Shown: positions 54,376-63,619 of the stretch, piece after piece
How the letters are laid out: each line of letters starts with the position of its first letter
Numbering within the stretch: position 1 is the first letter of the stretch
Assembly (NCBI GenBank): GCA_004835665.1
Contig: RBKR01000004.1
Span: 62,001 to 126,000, forward strand
Direction of reading: 5' to 3'
DNA from: Phoma sp. XZ068
Lineage: Eukaryota > Ascomycota > Dothideomycetes > Pleosporales > Didymellaceae
Length of the DNA stretch: 64,000 bases
Translations under genes and position numbers: made by a program
The notes under the pieces: model-generated
The model's input: only the letters and a program-made list of their open reading frames with translations
Told to the model about the DNA's origin: nothing
Databases searched by the model: none

Positions 54376-56016
54376 ATGCAGCTGGTCACACGGACGTTGT
54401 GGGCAGGCCTGAGCTTGTTGACGGCTTTCGCCGCGAGCAGCCCTCTCCTGTCTTCGCAGATGGGCGCAGAGACATTCGACAACCCGGTCATTTGGCAGGA
54501 CTACCCAGATCTCGATGTCTTCCGGGTTGGCGATGTGTTCTACTACTCTTCCTCCACATTTGCTTTTTCGCCGGGTGCGCCAGTGCTAAAATCTTACGAT
54601 CTGGTCAACTGGACTCCAGTGTCCCACAGCGTGCCGCGACTGAACTTTGGACCCAAGTACGATTTGAACAATGCCACGAGCAGGGCTTATGTGCAAGGCA
54701 TCTGGGCCAGTACACTCCAGTACCGAGAGTCTACTGATACTTTCTACTGGATGGGATGCGTCGCAGATGGCCCAACATACGTGTGGACTGCAAGCGGCAC
54801 GAACGCAGCAGCAAACAACGGCGAGGTCGAAGACTGGAACTGGACCTCTCGTGGCACTTTACCTCGGTGCTACTACGACAATGGACTGCTGATTGACGAC
54901 GACGATACCATGTACATCGCATACGGCAAGACGACTATCAACATTGCCCAACTCAATGCGGACGGAACAGCGGAAGTCAAGAATCAGGCAGTGTACACGA
55001 GTCCAGATAACGTGTACATTGAGGGATCGAGGATGTATAAGATTAATGGAACCTACTATATCTGGGTGACCAAGCCTGCAGATGACGAGTACGTTCTTAA
55101 ATCTGACAACATCTGGGGTCCATACGAACGCCAGGTCCTTGTCGACAGCATTGAGGGCCCGCTTCCGAACTCTGGTAACGCGCATCAAGGTGGTATTGTT
55201 AGTACTAAGGATGGGCAGTGGTACTATGTGGCGTTCTTGGACGCTTATCCGGGCGGCCGCATTCCGGTGGTGGCTCCTCTGACTTGGACAGGGGATGGAT
55301 GGCCACAGGTTGTTCGCGTGAACAACGAGTGGGGCAAGACGTACCCGATTCCTGTACGCACCGATAAGACCGTACCAGGAACGGCCGGTCTGGACTCCTT
55401 TGAAGGATCTTCGCTCAGTCATGAATGGGAGTGGAATCACAACCCTGACGACGGTGCGTGGTCACTTGACGGCGGTCTGCATTTGAAGACGGCTACTGTC
55501 ACGGACGATCTATTTACTGCGCGTAACACGTTGACGCGACGCATACCTGGGCCAAAGTCCGCAGGTACATTCAGAATTGATATCAGCGGACTGAAAGATG
55601 GCGACCGTGCTGGTGCAGTTTTGTTCCGAGATATCGCCGCCTACATCGGAGTCCACAAGACTGGCAATACATCGTCGCTAGTCATGGTCGACAAGCTGAA
55701 CTTAGGGAATGGCTGGGTCACAACTTCGACAGGCACTGTTGCTGCGACTGGCCCTACGCTGGCTGCTGACGCGACTGAGGTATGGCTGCGCATCGAACCC
55801 GACATCACACCAGCGTTCTCCGGGACTACAGCTGTAAGGACGACCACATTCTGGTACAGTCTCGATGGGAAGTCGTTCACGCAACTGGGTGAACCGTTTC
55901 CCATGACGAATACTTGGCAATTCTTCACGGGTTATCGTTTCGGTGTTTTCAACTTCGCGACCAAGGCGCTGGGTGGGGAAGTCACAGTGAAGAGTTTCAA
56001 TCTGGAGATGCTATAA
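54376..56016 (+). CDS. Secreted GH43 beta-xylosidase/arabinofuranosidase-like
   Basis: Intronless, 546 residues from ATG 54376, with signal peptide MQLVTRTLWAGLSLLTAFAA. The N-terminal 330 residues form the GH43 propeller: DNPVIWQDYPDLDVFRVGD (first catalytic Asp region), SYDLVNWTPVSHSVP, LPRCYYDNGLLIDDDDTMY, NVYIEGSRMYKINGTYY (catalytic Glu) and SGNAHQGGIVST. The C-terminal 200 residues are a beta-sandwich (DUF1349-like, LDSFEGSSLSHEWEWNHNPD onward) usual in the xylosidase-type subfamilies. Several N-glycosylation sites are visible. It acts on xylan- or arabinan-derived oligosaccharides outside the cell. It complements the GH54 enzyme 3 kb away. Confidence 0.88.
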   Translation: MQLVTRTLWAGLSLLTAFAASSPLLSSQMGAETFDNPVIWQDYPDLDVFRVGDVFYYSSSTFAFSPGAPVLKSYDLVNWTPVSHSVPRLNFGPKYDLNNATSRAYVQGIWASTLQYRESTDTFYWMGCVADGPTYVWTASGTNAAANNGEVEDWNWTSRGTLPRCYYDNGLLIDDDDTMYIAYGKTTINIAQLNADGTAEVKNQAVYTSPDNVYIEGSRMYKINGTYYIWVTKPADDEYVLKSDNIWGPYERQVLVDSIEGPLPNSGNAHQGGIVSTKDGQWYYVAFLDAYPGGRIPVVAPLTWTGDGWPQVVRVNNEWGKTYPIPVRTDKTVPGTAGLDSFEGSSLSHEWEWNHNPDDGAWSLDGGLHLKTATVTDDLFTARNTLTRRIPGPKSAGTFRIDISGLKDGDRAGAVLFRDIAAYIGVHKTGNTSSLVMVDKLNLGNGWVTTSTGTVAATGPTLAADATEVWLRIEPDITPAFSGTTAVRTTTFWYSLDGKSFTQLGEPFPMTNTWQFFTGYRFGVFNFATKALGGEVTVKSFNLEML

Positions 56017-56170
56017 GTAAACACGTTCAGTAGCGGAAGTGAATGCATTACTCGCTGGGTAGTCAGTGCGCACAAGCGTTCACAGTAAAGTCACTGCACA
56101 ATTCAATGTTTACATCTTTCAACTAGGCATTCGATCTGGCATTTCACACTCTTCCTACTTCATTTCTGCT

Positions 56171-56521
56171 CTAGTTGATGACACCGAACTCGCTAGCCAG
56201 CCTGCACAGAGGACGCCCACGCTCGAGGGTGTTGGCATCGCATGTCAGGCGGCTGTCCTCAATGCAAGTCAACTGTCCACCGCCTGTCATACGAGTCAGT
56301 ACTAATTCTATCCTAGCAATATCGAGAAGGAACTTACAGTTGTTGGCGGCGGAAGGAACGCAGCGACCAGACTGGCCGTTGACGTTGCATACATCCTGCT
56401 TCAAGCTTGTGGCGGCAACGCAGCAAGCACCGTTGGGGACAGGGCGGCCAGCATTCTGGGGGCTGGGGGCCGCGGCGGCGAAGGCGGCGAGGGAGAGGAT
56501 GGAGATGATGGTGAACTGCAT
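56171..56521 (-). CDS. Small secreted cysteine-rich protein
   Basis: Exons 56338-56521 and 56171-56283 (54-bp intron, GTAAGT donor, GACAG acceptor) give 98 residues. A signal peptide (MQFTIISILSLAAFAAAAPS) is followed by a mature chain of about 79 residues with eight Cys in the order CC-C-C-C-C-C-C (NGACCVAAT, DVCNVNG, GRCVPS, NNCGG, LTCIED, LTCDAN, PLCRLA). This is not the hydrophobin pattern. Similar short secreted proteins are common in Dothideomycetes and some are effectors; no function can be assigned from sequence. The intron keeps the frame open, so an unspliced reading gives a false 116-residue form. TATATATAAAG lies about 165 bp upstream. Confidence 0.75.
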   Translation of the reverse strand: MQFTIISILSLAAFAAAAPSPQNAGRPVPNGACCVAATSLKQDVCNVNGQSGRCVPSAANNCKFLLDIARIELVLTRMTGGGQLTCIEDSRLTCDANTLERGRPLCRLASEFGVIN

Positions 56522-57005
56522 GTTGACGGTTGAGTGTTGGTAGCTGGTGTGGCTTGGTGGGTTTTTTGAGTGAAAGGATTAAAAGTTGGATTATCCGACC
56601 GGCGGGTGAGAATGAAGTAGATGTAGTGAAGAGGTGAGAAAGTTGATGCTTGATACTGACAAAGAGGCAGGAAGTTCACATTCTTTATATATACTCAGGT
56701 ACGAGACCTATATTATGCGTTGATATGGGTTGTGTACAATTCAGGATTGGGGTTCCTGCCGAGATGCCGCACTTTGCCTCAGCTTGCCTCAGGTTGTCTC
56801 GCCGCATGGCTGCAAGCGAAGAAAAAACATCTCGTGCACGTTGCGATCTGAAACACTTTGGTGGAGTGTGAGGGTTGAGCCGTGGGCTAAATGCGCGAAC
56901 GTGTCACTAGGCGCGCAGTGACACATTTTGACAACTTCAAACATGTCTTGGCATCTGTGGAGATGTAACGGATATTGGGAATGCTATGCTCGTGGTATCA
57001 AAGGT
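56522..57005. other. Intergenic, small secreted protein promoter
   Basis: Complement of 56683-56693 reads TATATATAAAG, a likely TATA box for the small secreted protein. The right part is the 3' region of RIO1. No gene seen. Confidence 0.45.
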
Positions 57006-58637
57006 CTACTTTCGTCGCGCGCTTGCGCTGACCAGCTTCTTCTTCAGGTGCTTGGGCAGTTTCTCCTTCCTCTTTTCTGCCTTCTCGGCCTTGATGGCTT
57101 TCTTGTGCGCCAACTTCTCCTCCTTATCCATGTTCCTCTTGCCTCGCGGTGGCCCTTTCTCGAATATGCTCTGGTCGACTTCACTCCCGTCTGTCTCGTC
57201 TGAAGACTCCAAATCTACACCGCCTTCGTCCGACTCTTCCGCGTCTGCATCATTAGCCTTGGTGACGGTGTTGGCAAGGAGGTCTTGGTAGGGAAGCGAT
57301 GAGGCCTCGCCGGCGTTGACGAGGTCAGCGTCGCGCTCCTTGTCGTAGACCTGGTCGAGTGTCTGGGGAATGTATTGGTTGCGGAAGACCTCGTCGTTCT
57401 CCTCTTCTCTCTTCTTTTCCTCCTCTGTTTGTGGCTCGCGCTTCATGACTTCTCGAGCGTTGACTGCAATAGCCTCGATATCCTTGGCCTCCTTCTCGCC
57501 TGCCTCCTTTGTGATGAACGCAAACGCTTTGCGCTCGCTCAGAACCTCGACGTTTCTTGATCGGTAAAAGTCTGACACGTTCTTGACGTCCATGCGCAGG
57601 AATTCCAGAGAGCGCGGGTGGTCGTGTTCCACGGCTTGCGAGACATCGATCATCCACTGTCGTCCCTGGTGGTAGAGCACGTTGTACTCGCTCAGATCGG
57701 CGTGCACGAGACGACAAGTGTGGTACAAGATGCGCATATAGGCCAGCATCTCGATGTACAGGTCTGTCCATTTCGCATCCTCTTCCTCGCTTGTCAAACC
57801 ATCGAAACGCACATCCTTGAGACGCGGCGCGGGCTTGCCCTTGCGGTCGCCTACCAACCCCATAACGAGTACGTGTGTGCGGAGGGCAATGGGCTCGGGC
57901 GAGGGGATGCCGGCATCGTGAATACGCGCTAGGTTGCGGCGCTCTTTGTCGGCCCAAAGCTTGACCATGGCGCGGTTGTTGCTCTTGCTGTATCCCTGGC
58001 GGAAGCGGAATTCACCTTCGACGTACTTTGCCCTGTCCTTGAACACTAGAATAGATGTCTTGTAGACTTTGACTGCGCGGTGGGTTTGCTCGCCATCTTC
58101 AGCGGACTCGCTGATGGCATGGTAGACGTTGGCTTCCTTGCCGGTGGAGATGACACCGTGCAGTTCGCTGATGATGTCGCGGTTGATGAGCTGCAGCAGA
58201 ATCATCTGCGTTCTCCTGTCCAGCACCTGCTCGGTCGTGGCGCGATCCGCCTTGTCCTTGTCACGCGCGGCGCCGCCAGTGGCACCGCTGAAGCGGCTGT
58301 CAAGGCGAATCTTGCTGGCATGCTTGGACAGTGATGCGACCTGATCGTCTAGTGAAAGGTTTGTGTTTGCGGAGGGCTTTTGGGGGTTGTTCTTGGGCTT
58401 GTAGTCGGCGGGTATCGAGGAGTCGTTCAGTTTGCGCTGCCTGTTGTAGGTTTTTGTGAAGTCACTGGGATTTCCTGACTCGATGAGCTCAGGTGCATCT
58501 TCGTCGTCCGAGTCGAACAGGTCGTCGATATCGTCGTCGTTTTCGTCTACAGGTTCGTTGGGCTGTACTTCAGGTATTTGCAGTACCTGAATATCTGCCT
58601 GCTGGTGCGGCTGCGCAACTTCTTCAGTGCTAGCCAT
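57006..58637 (-). CDS. rio1: RIO1 atypical serine/threonine kinase
   Basis: Intronless, 543 residues, in line with fungal Rio1. An acidic N terminus (NDDDIDDLFDSDDEDAPEL) leads into the RIO domain at about 150-400: STGKEANVYHA (P-loop equivalent), AVKVYKTSILVFKDR (catalytic Lys), LVHADLSEYNVLYHQ (catalytic loop Asp and Asn) and WMIDVSQAVEHDHPRS (metal-binding Asp). A long acidic tail ends in a basic, lysine-rich segment (KAIKAEKAEKRKEK). Rio1 is an ATPase/kinase needed for late maturation of the 40S subunit and is essential in yeast. It is the only clear housekeeping gene here and marks conserved chromosomal DNA. Confidence 0.95.
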   Translation of the reverse strand: MASTEEVAQPHQQADIQVLQIPEVQPNEPVDENDDDIDDLFDSDDEDAPELIESGNPSDFTKTYNRQRKLNDSSIPADYKPKNNPQKPSANTNLSLDDQVASLSKHASKIRLDSRFSGATGGAARDKDKADRATTEQVLDRRTQMILLQLINRDIISELHGVISTGKEANVYHAISESAEDGEQTHRAVKVYKTSILVFKDRAKYVEGEFRFRQGYSKSNNRAMVKLWADKERRNLARIHDAGIPSPEPIALRTHVLVMGLVGDRKGKPAPRLKDVRFDGLTSEEEDAKWTDLYIEMLAYMRILYHTCRLVHADLSEYNVLYHQGRQWMIDVSQAVEHDHPRSLEFLRMDVKNVSDFYRSRNVEVLSERKAFAFITKEAGEKEAKDIEAIAVNAREVMKREPQTEEEKKREEENDEVFRNQYIPQTLDQVYDKERDADLVNAGEASSLPYQDLLANTVTKANDADAEESDEGGVDLESSDETDGSEVDQSIFEKGPPRGKRNMDKEEKLAHKKAIKAEKAEKRKEKLPKHLKKKLVSASARRK

Positions 58638-59733
58638 GCTGGGTGGTTAAACAAATAGGTGGAAACAAGAAATCCAAAGTTTGAGGCACAATTTCCACCG
58701 TTCTTGGTTTGCTACAGGCTATGTAAATCTTGCTTGTATTCTGGTGTGGCGCACAAAAAAGTTCAATGTTCGCGTCACCATAGAACCGGCAGATTGGTGG
58801 GGGCGGGGCTAGTGCAGGCGGTGTACCAAGCGGTGAATCTGCACATTCACGCCGAGGCTGTGAAGATGATCGAGCTGTCCATCGCCATTCTGGTTTCAGC
58901 AGACCGAGTTGTTTATTCGCGCATTCAATGCGTAAGAGTGCGATCAATTCAGATCGACTTCACGATCATGCAGGGTATAGACTATCCTGACAGCTTGACG
59001 TTTCTTGTCCTGTACATGTTTCATCCTCCTGGGCCCAGCCCCTCAAATCTCTATCTGCATTAATCCAAGGTTCACTATATGCGGTAATGGTTTCGTCTCT
59101 TTCCAGCAACATGACCCCCAGATGCATCGAAGAAACTTATTACCAGCTGAAGTCATAAGCTCCTCTCTGAGCTTGACCTGGTCGCCCCACTGATCAGAAT
59201 TGTTGCTATAAACTTATTCCACGGCCCCAGCCTTCCAACCGAATTCCGGAAGCTGTATCTCGCGCCGCAACGCGAAGTACAGGATGTACACTCCTGATTG
59301 CCCGCGCCAAGCCAGGAAGACGCTCGACCGCACGATCCAAATGTTCCAGCCGACGATATCTCAGAACGTCAACCCATATGAGGATGGTAGTCCGTGAAGC
59401 CTTAACCAAAGAAGAGTTCAGCGTGTTCCTTCGACTCTCACGGCGAGCGTCTGAAGAAGATTTGAGATTTTGAGTCGACGACTTCTGAGTACTGTCAGCA
59501 CGACAACAAGAACATGTAGTGAATGCTCTTGGCCTTTTGACCTACAACCACCAGGGAAAATTGGCAATACTATACCCTAAAATCAACCACCAGGAATATC
59601 AGCTTCTCGACAACCTCGGTACTTGTCAGAATAGTCTTTGTGTTGCAGGTCTGGTCGTGCCTCTCGCCGTGCAGGTCGCGATGATCCAGAGCTTAAACCC
59701 TACTATATGAGCATTACAACAGCTTTATCTTTC
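58638..59733. other. Intergenic between RIO1 and the 5S gene
   Basis: No gene supported. The first 300 bases are the RIO1 promoter. Short open frames (58659-59063 plus, 59206-59409 minus) show no domain. Confidence 0.4.
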
Positions 59734-59852
59734 ACATACGACCATAGGACGTTGAAAACAAGGCTTCCCGTTCGCTCAGCCCTATTTAAGCAACGTACCG
59801 GTGGATTAGTAGTTAGGTGGGTGACCACTAGCGAATACCCACTGTTGTATGT
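59734..59852 (+). rRNA. 5S ribosomal RNA gene
   Basis: 119 bases starting ACATACGACCATAGG and ending GTTGTATGT; the two ends pair to form helix I (with G-U pairs). Internal blocks typical of fungal 5S are present: GAAAACAAGGCTTCCCGTTC, CGCTCAGCCCTATTTAAGCA (A-box region) and GGTGGGTGACCACTAGCGAA (C-box). A T run follows directly. Dispersed single 5S genes are normal in Pezizomycotina. It lies on the strand opposite to RIO1. Confidence 0.93.
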
Positions 59853-59857
59853 TTTTT
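59852..59857 (+). terminator. RNA polymerase III terminator of the 5S gene
   Basis: Six consecutive T residues immediately after the 5S 3' end. Confidence 0.8.
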
Positions 59858-59974
59858 GTCGATGTAATTGTGTCAGCTGTACGTTTTGCTGTTTTTTTTT
59901 TGCCACTGGGACTCACATCCTCTGATAATGTGGGGATTTGACTGGTTGCCTTGCTTGGCGATAACTGAAAAGAC

Positions 59975-60330
59975 CTCGCTACTAAGATCCAGTGCTGATG
60001 CTTCCAATGAACAGCAAAGATAAGAAAGGGTGGAATTGTTCATCCAGCAGGATTATTCTTCGAAATAACGTTACCTACTCGTGATTACCTCGCGGAACAG
60101 CATTCAATCGGCCTCTTCTCTTTGACCCTGTTATAACAAGCTGAGCTGTGATCTTCCCTCTTGTAAAGCCTACCTCGTCAAAGTTGTAGACATCATCGTA
60201 GATGTCGTACCTGGCCTTTGTCTGCGCTACCAGCTCAAGCCAAATCCTAATTAACACAAGATCCTCACACACAGCTCGCTGACTGTCGTACGTCCGATTG
60301 AAACGTGCGGTAAGAGGATTTCATGCATAA
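59975..60330 (-). mobile_element. Fot1/pogo-type DDE transposase relic
   Basis: The minus-strand translation gives LTARFNRTYDSQRAVCEDL, then IYDDVYNFDEVGFTRGKI and LVITGSKRRGRLNAVPRGNH, the region around the first Asp of the Fot1/pogo (Tigger) DDE catalytic domain. It breaks at a TAG where the family has Trp, shifts frame once, and continues NPAG-stop-TIPPFLIFA with TGA again in place of Trp. Only about 110 codons of the usual 500 or more remain, with no terminal repeats found. The Trp-to-stop changes are G-to-A type, consistent with RIP. Confidence 0.75.
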
Positions 60331-60563
60331 CGAGATGAAATACATTTGCTTGCTTGCTTCAATAGACCTTATTGATTTACCAATGACTTCGTCGATCTCC
60401 TCTAGACTTCCAGCAAATAATATTCTTCTCATACCTTAAGGTTAAATGTTAGCAACCTCTACCTCGACGACTAATACCGCCTCTTAAAGCTTCGACAAGG
60501 GATGGATCATCATTTTCGTCCCGGACAACACCAAATACCATGGGGTATGCGTTCTCTTTCGCG

Positions 60564-61345
60564 TTAGCCCAGGCAACCCATTCTCCAGAAGGAAGCCTTA
60601 GCTGGATAATCCAGACATGACCAGAAGGCAGCGTTCAAGTCTTCAGGCTCGAGGCCTCGAGCAGGAGTGACAAGCTGTTGCATGATGCTGTCAAGTACGT
60701 CTGGTTCAGAAGCCAGATCTGGATCGGAGTGAATGACCTCGGATCGACAGCGGTCGTCGCAGTCGTAGAACCCAAGTGCCTTAACAAGCGCACACCCAAG
60801 GGCTCGCTTTTCTTGCACTTCTGCAACATCTGGAAACCTTTCCACATGGACAAGCAGGTAATAAACTGTATCAGCGTGCCAACACAGTGCTGCTCGTTGC
60901 AATGCGACCCTGACTCCATCCAGTTTTGACGAGTCCGCAAAAGCTCTCCCTACCAGTTTCTGGAGAATAAGTTATATGCGGCCAACGCGATTCAATGACG
61001 CCGCCAAAGAAAGATACTGCGCAGGCAGCTCAACCCCAAATTCGAGGAGCGCAGCTAGCGCGTCTTCTGACCCCGGGTGTGCCGCCGAGTTGATGGCAGG
61101 GAGGCGCAATTGATCGAGTGTATATAGCTGGTATTCAAGTGGTGGATTTGTACCTGCCGCTACAACATCTGGACCGCCTTTCCTTGGTTTGCTTGGACTG
61201 CTAGATGAAGTGGAGTGCATTGCTCGTTTATTCGAACGTCAACATCCTCGGTTGCGTTGACTAGAGATCCAAGTTGGACAATATTTCCGTTGGATGCTGC
61301 GTGATGGGTTGGCAGGTCAGGAGGGTATAGCGAATCCTCCTCCAT
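60564..61345 (-). pseudogene. Ankyrin-repeat-like gene, broken
   Basis: The minus strand from 61345 reads DLPTHHAASNGNIVQLGSLV, then NEQCTPLHLAVQANQGKAV, a clear ankyrin repeat. The frame changes near 61170-61220 and continues (AGTNPPLEY; AAHPGSEDALAALLEFGVEL; LSLAASLNRVGRI) to a TAA at about 60972. It then carries on in the same frame (LILQKLVGRAFADSSKLDGV, RAALCWHADTVYYLLVH) to 60564. The TAA could come from CAA by a C-to-T change. About 255 codons are recognisable. Partner domains and function are lost. Confidence 0.6.
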
Positions 61346-61526
61346 TGAAGATAGCTCAGGCAGCCACTTCTTGCCAGCAGGCGAATGGTACGCGCCGTCG
61401 AAGGTTGGCAGTCAACAAGTATCAGCACTTGTGCATGGACGAATACCGTAATGTGGGACCCCAAGCACCGTGTCCTTTTTCTCGTTTCCAGGAGGCACTA
61501 ACACTAGAAACAGCACAGTCAAGGGG

Positions 61527-61643
61527 TGAACGACCAGGAGACAATAAGGCTGCCTGCTCGCTCAGTTCTACTTAAGCAACGTACCGGCGGATTGTAGTTG
61601 GGTGGGTGACCACCAGCGACTCAGTCTCTGTCAACAAGCTTAA
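61527..61643 (+). pseudogene. Degenerate 5S rRNA copy
   Basis: It shares CTTAAGCAACGTACCGGCGG and TTGGGTGGGTGACCACCAGC with 5S, but the first dozen bases of helix I are absent. There is a short deletion near the loop A side, and the 3' end (GACTCAGTCTCTGTC) no longer pairs or ends in a T run. Confidence 0.8.
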
Positions 61644-61948
61644 CGGGATGTCTACCATTTGTTATTGTACTATTATCTTGCTCATGCATAGGTAAAGATA
61701 TGAAGCACTACACCAAGGGGTCTACGTATAAATTGATATATATAGAATAGGCATAGTAGTACTAAGTTATAAGTATTTTTTACTTTAGCTGTTCTCATTG
61801 GTTAGCATTAAATTGTACTAAAAGAACTACACTACTACTACTTTGTTTTATTTATAGTTTACCTACTATATACTTCCCTCTAGGCTAACTAAGTAGGTAC
61901 TCTTTTAATCTTAGAGGTGATTTAGTATAAGTAGCAACACATTCTTGA
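61644..61948. other. AT-rich region downstream of the GH71 gene
   Basis: Strongly AT-rich from about 61650 to 61920, with many TAGT/ACTA words, similar in character to 12850-13010. Probably old repeat DNA or RIP-affected sequence. No coding signal. Confidence 0.4.
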
Positions 61949-63379
61949 TTATGCGCTTCCAACGAAAGCGTTATAGTTGTTCGGGCTGGATCCCGGGCTT
62001 GACATAATCTGCCTACCCGATCCCTGAATAACCGTCGCCCCATTCCTGATGATCTTGACTGTGACCGCGCCCGTCTGACCATTGACATTCCGTGAGAAAT
62101 GGTTTAGACCCTGTTTGGTGGCCTGGAAGGTCGTCGCACTGTTGCTGCCAATCTGAACGCTGATCTGGGCAGGCAGGGACTTGATCAGTGCCGTAAAGAA
62201 GACCTTGTCCTGGAGACAAGTCGCGGGGGAGAACGTTGTTTGCCAAGGGGCATTGCAGACAATGCCATTGGGATTCGCAGCAGCAGGGTAGACGCGGTAC
62301 CAATACGAGAGCTTCTCGGTAGTAACGGCGGGCTCGACACCGCCGTTCTTATAGGTTGCAATGTAGTGCGGCAGCAAAGCACGCCAGCCGTCGTGCGGCA
62401 TGTTATTCACATACCACTTTGCGCTCCCCGCCGGCGCGTCAGGGATGCCGGCATCAAAAATAGGACCCACGTAGTGCGACTCGCCAAAGTCGTTCCAGGT
62501 CACAATCTGCACAAACTGCGGCTTGATATCGTATACGTGCTCCCATCGTTGGTGCCATAGGTCGTCGCCCCGCCAGAGGCGTCGCTTGCCGTACTGAGGC
62601 AGATCGGTGAAAAACCAAGGCGATACACCCATCATGTACTGACCATTCACGCCCTTCCAGGCAACGTCAGGATCGGTAGCGGGGTCCGTGGGCATGTCGT
62701 TGGGGCCGTTGGGCCACATGTTCCAGGAGAAGACTCCATCAATGGTGCTGAGGTAGTTGCGGTGCCAGTTAGGGTCGCGGCTCGTGTACTCTGGGATGAA
62801 GTAGATGCCACGCGAGGAGAATTGAGACTTGATCGATCCCCAGTCGCCCACGTTGTTGGAGCCTTCAAAGGTGGATACAATGGCTTTACCAGTGTTCTGA
62901 AAGCGCGTGTATGGATGCTTGGCATACGAATAGTTCTCAATATACTGTCTCCAGTCAATATGCATCTCGCATGGCTGAAGAAATGACGTAAACTCACAGC
63001 CGATAGCACCGTCTTCACATCTGCAGCAGGCCAGGCTCCCTGTGAGCCACCCTCGTAGTCAAACGAGAAGAGCATCTTAAATTCGTTTGCGACCTCATTG
63101 GAGGCCTGGAAGGCGAGGCTGACCTGCGTCTCGATGGTTCCGCGCCAGGGTGTTCCCATGTTCAGCACGAAACCATCGATACCGGCCGCTTGAGCGAGAC
63201 GGATGTCACTAATCCATCTGTTCTTGTCGTACGCACCATTGTTACCAACCTAAATGTATAAGTATAAAGACATGCACCGGTGATGGTATGCCTACAATTA
63301 CATGTGCGAACACGCGCTGAGCAGCAGCGAAACGCAGCAGGTTCGCGAATGCGAAAAATAGGGTGCAAAGAAGCAGCAT
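61949..63379 (-). CDS. GH71 alpha-1,3-glucanase (mutanase), secreted
   Basis: Exons 63296-63379, 62998-63249 and 61949-62944 (introns 46 and 53 bp; donors GTAGGC, weak, and GTGAGT) give 443 residues. A signal peptide (MLLLCTLFFAFANLLRFAAA) precedes FAHVIVGNNG, formed across the first splice. Then come LAQAAGIDGFVLNMGT, MLFSFDYEGG, AIVSTFEGSNNVGDW, IDGVFSWNMWP and IVTWNDFGESHYVGP, all GH71 hallmarks that include the catalytic Asp/Glu-rich segments. The C-terminal 120 residues form a beta-rich binding region. GH71 enzymes cut alpha-1,3-glucan, a fungal cell-wall polymer, so self-wall remodelling or attack on other fungi is likely rather than plant-wall digestion. A TATAAAG box lies about 65 bp upstream (complement of 63442-63448). 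Confidence 0.92.
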
Positions 63380-63619
63380 ATCGCTTAGATGCGTGATAAT
63401 TGACTGATCGCGATGATGTCTAGCAGAGCCTGATGCCCGCACTTTATAGTCGAGATGGGGACCATTACTTCTGGAGAAGCGTAAAGGTTGTAGACCTATA
63501 AGAATGGAGACACTCGGCTCCTGATCTTGGACGTTCTATTCAAAGGTTAAGCTGCATAACGCCGACAGTATTGACTCTGATAGTTCGTATTCCTACGGTA
63601 GAGGACCTCGTTTAGGCTG
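63380..63619. other. GH71 promoter region
   Basis: It carries the GH71 TATA box (complement of 63442-63448). No other feature recognised. Confidence 0.4.
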
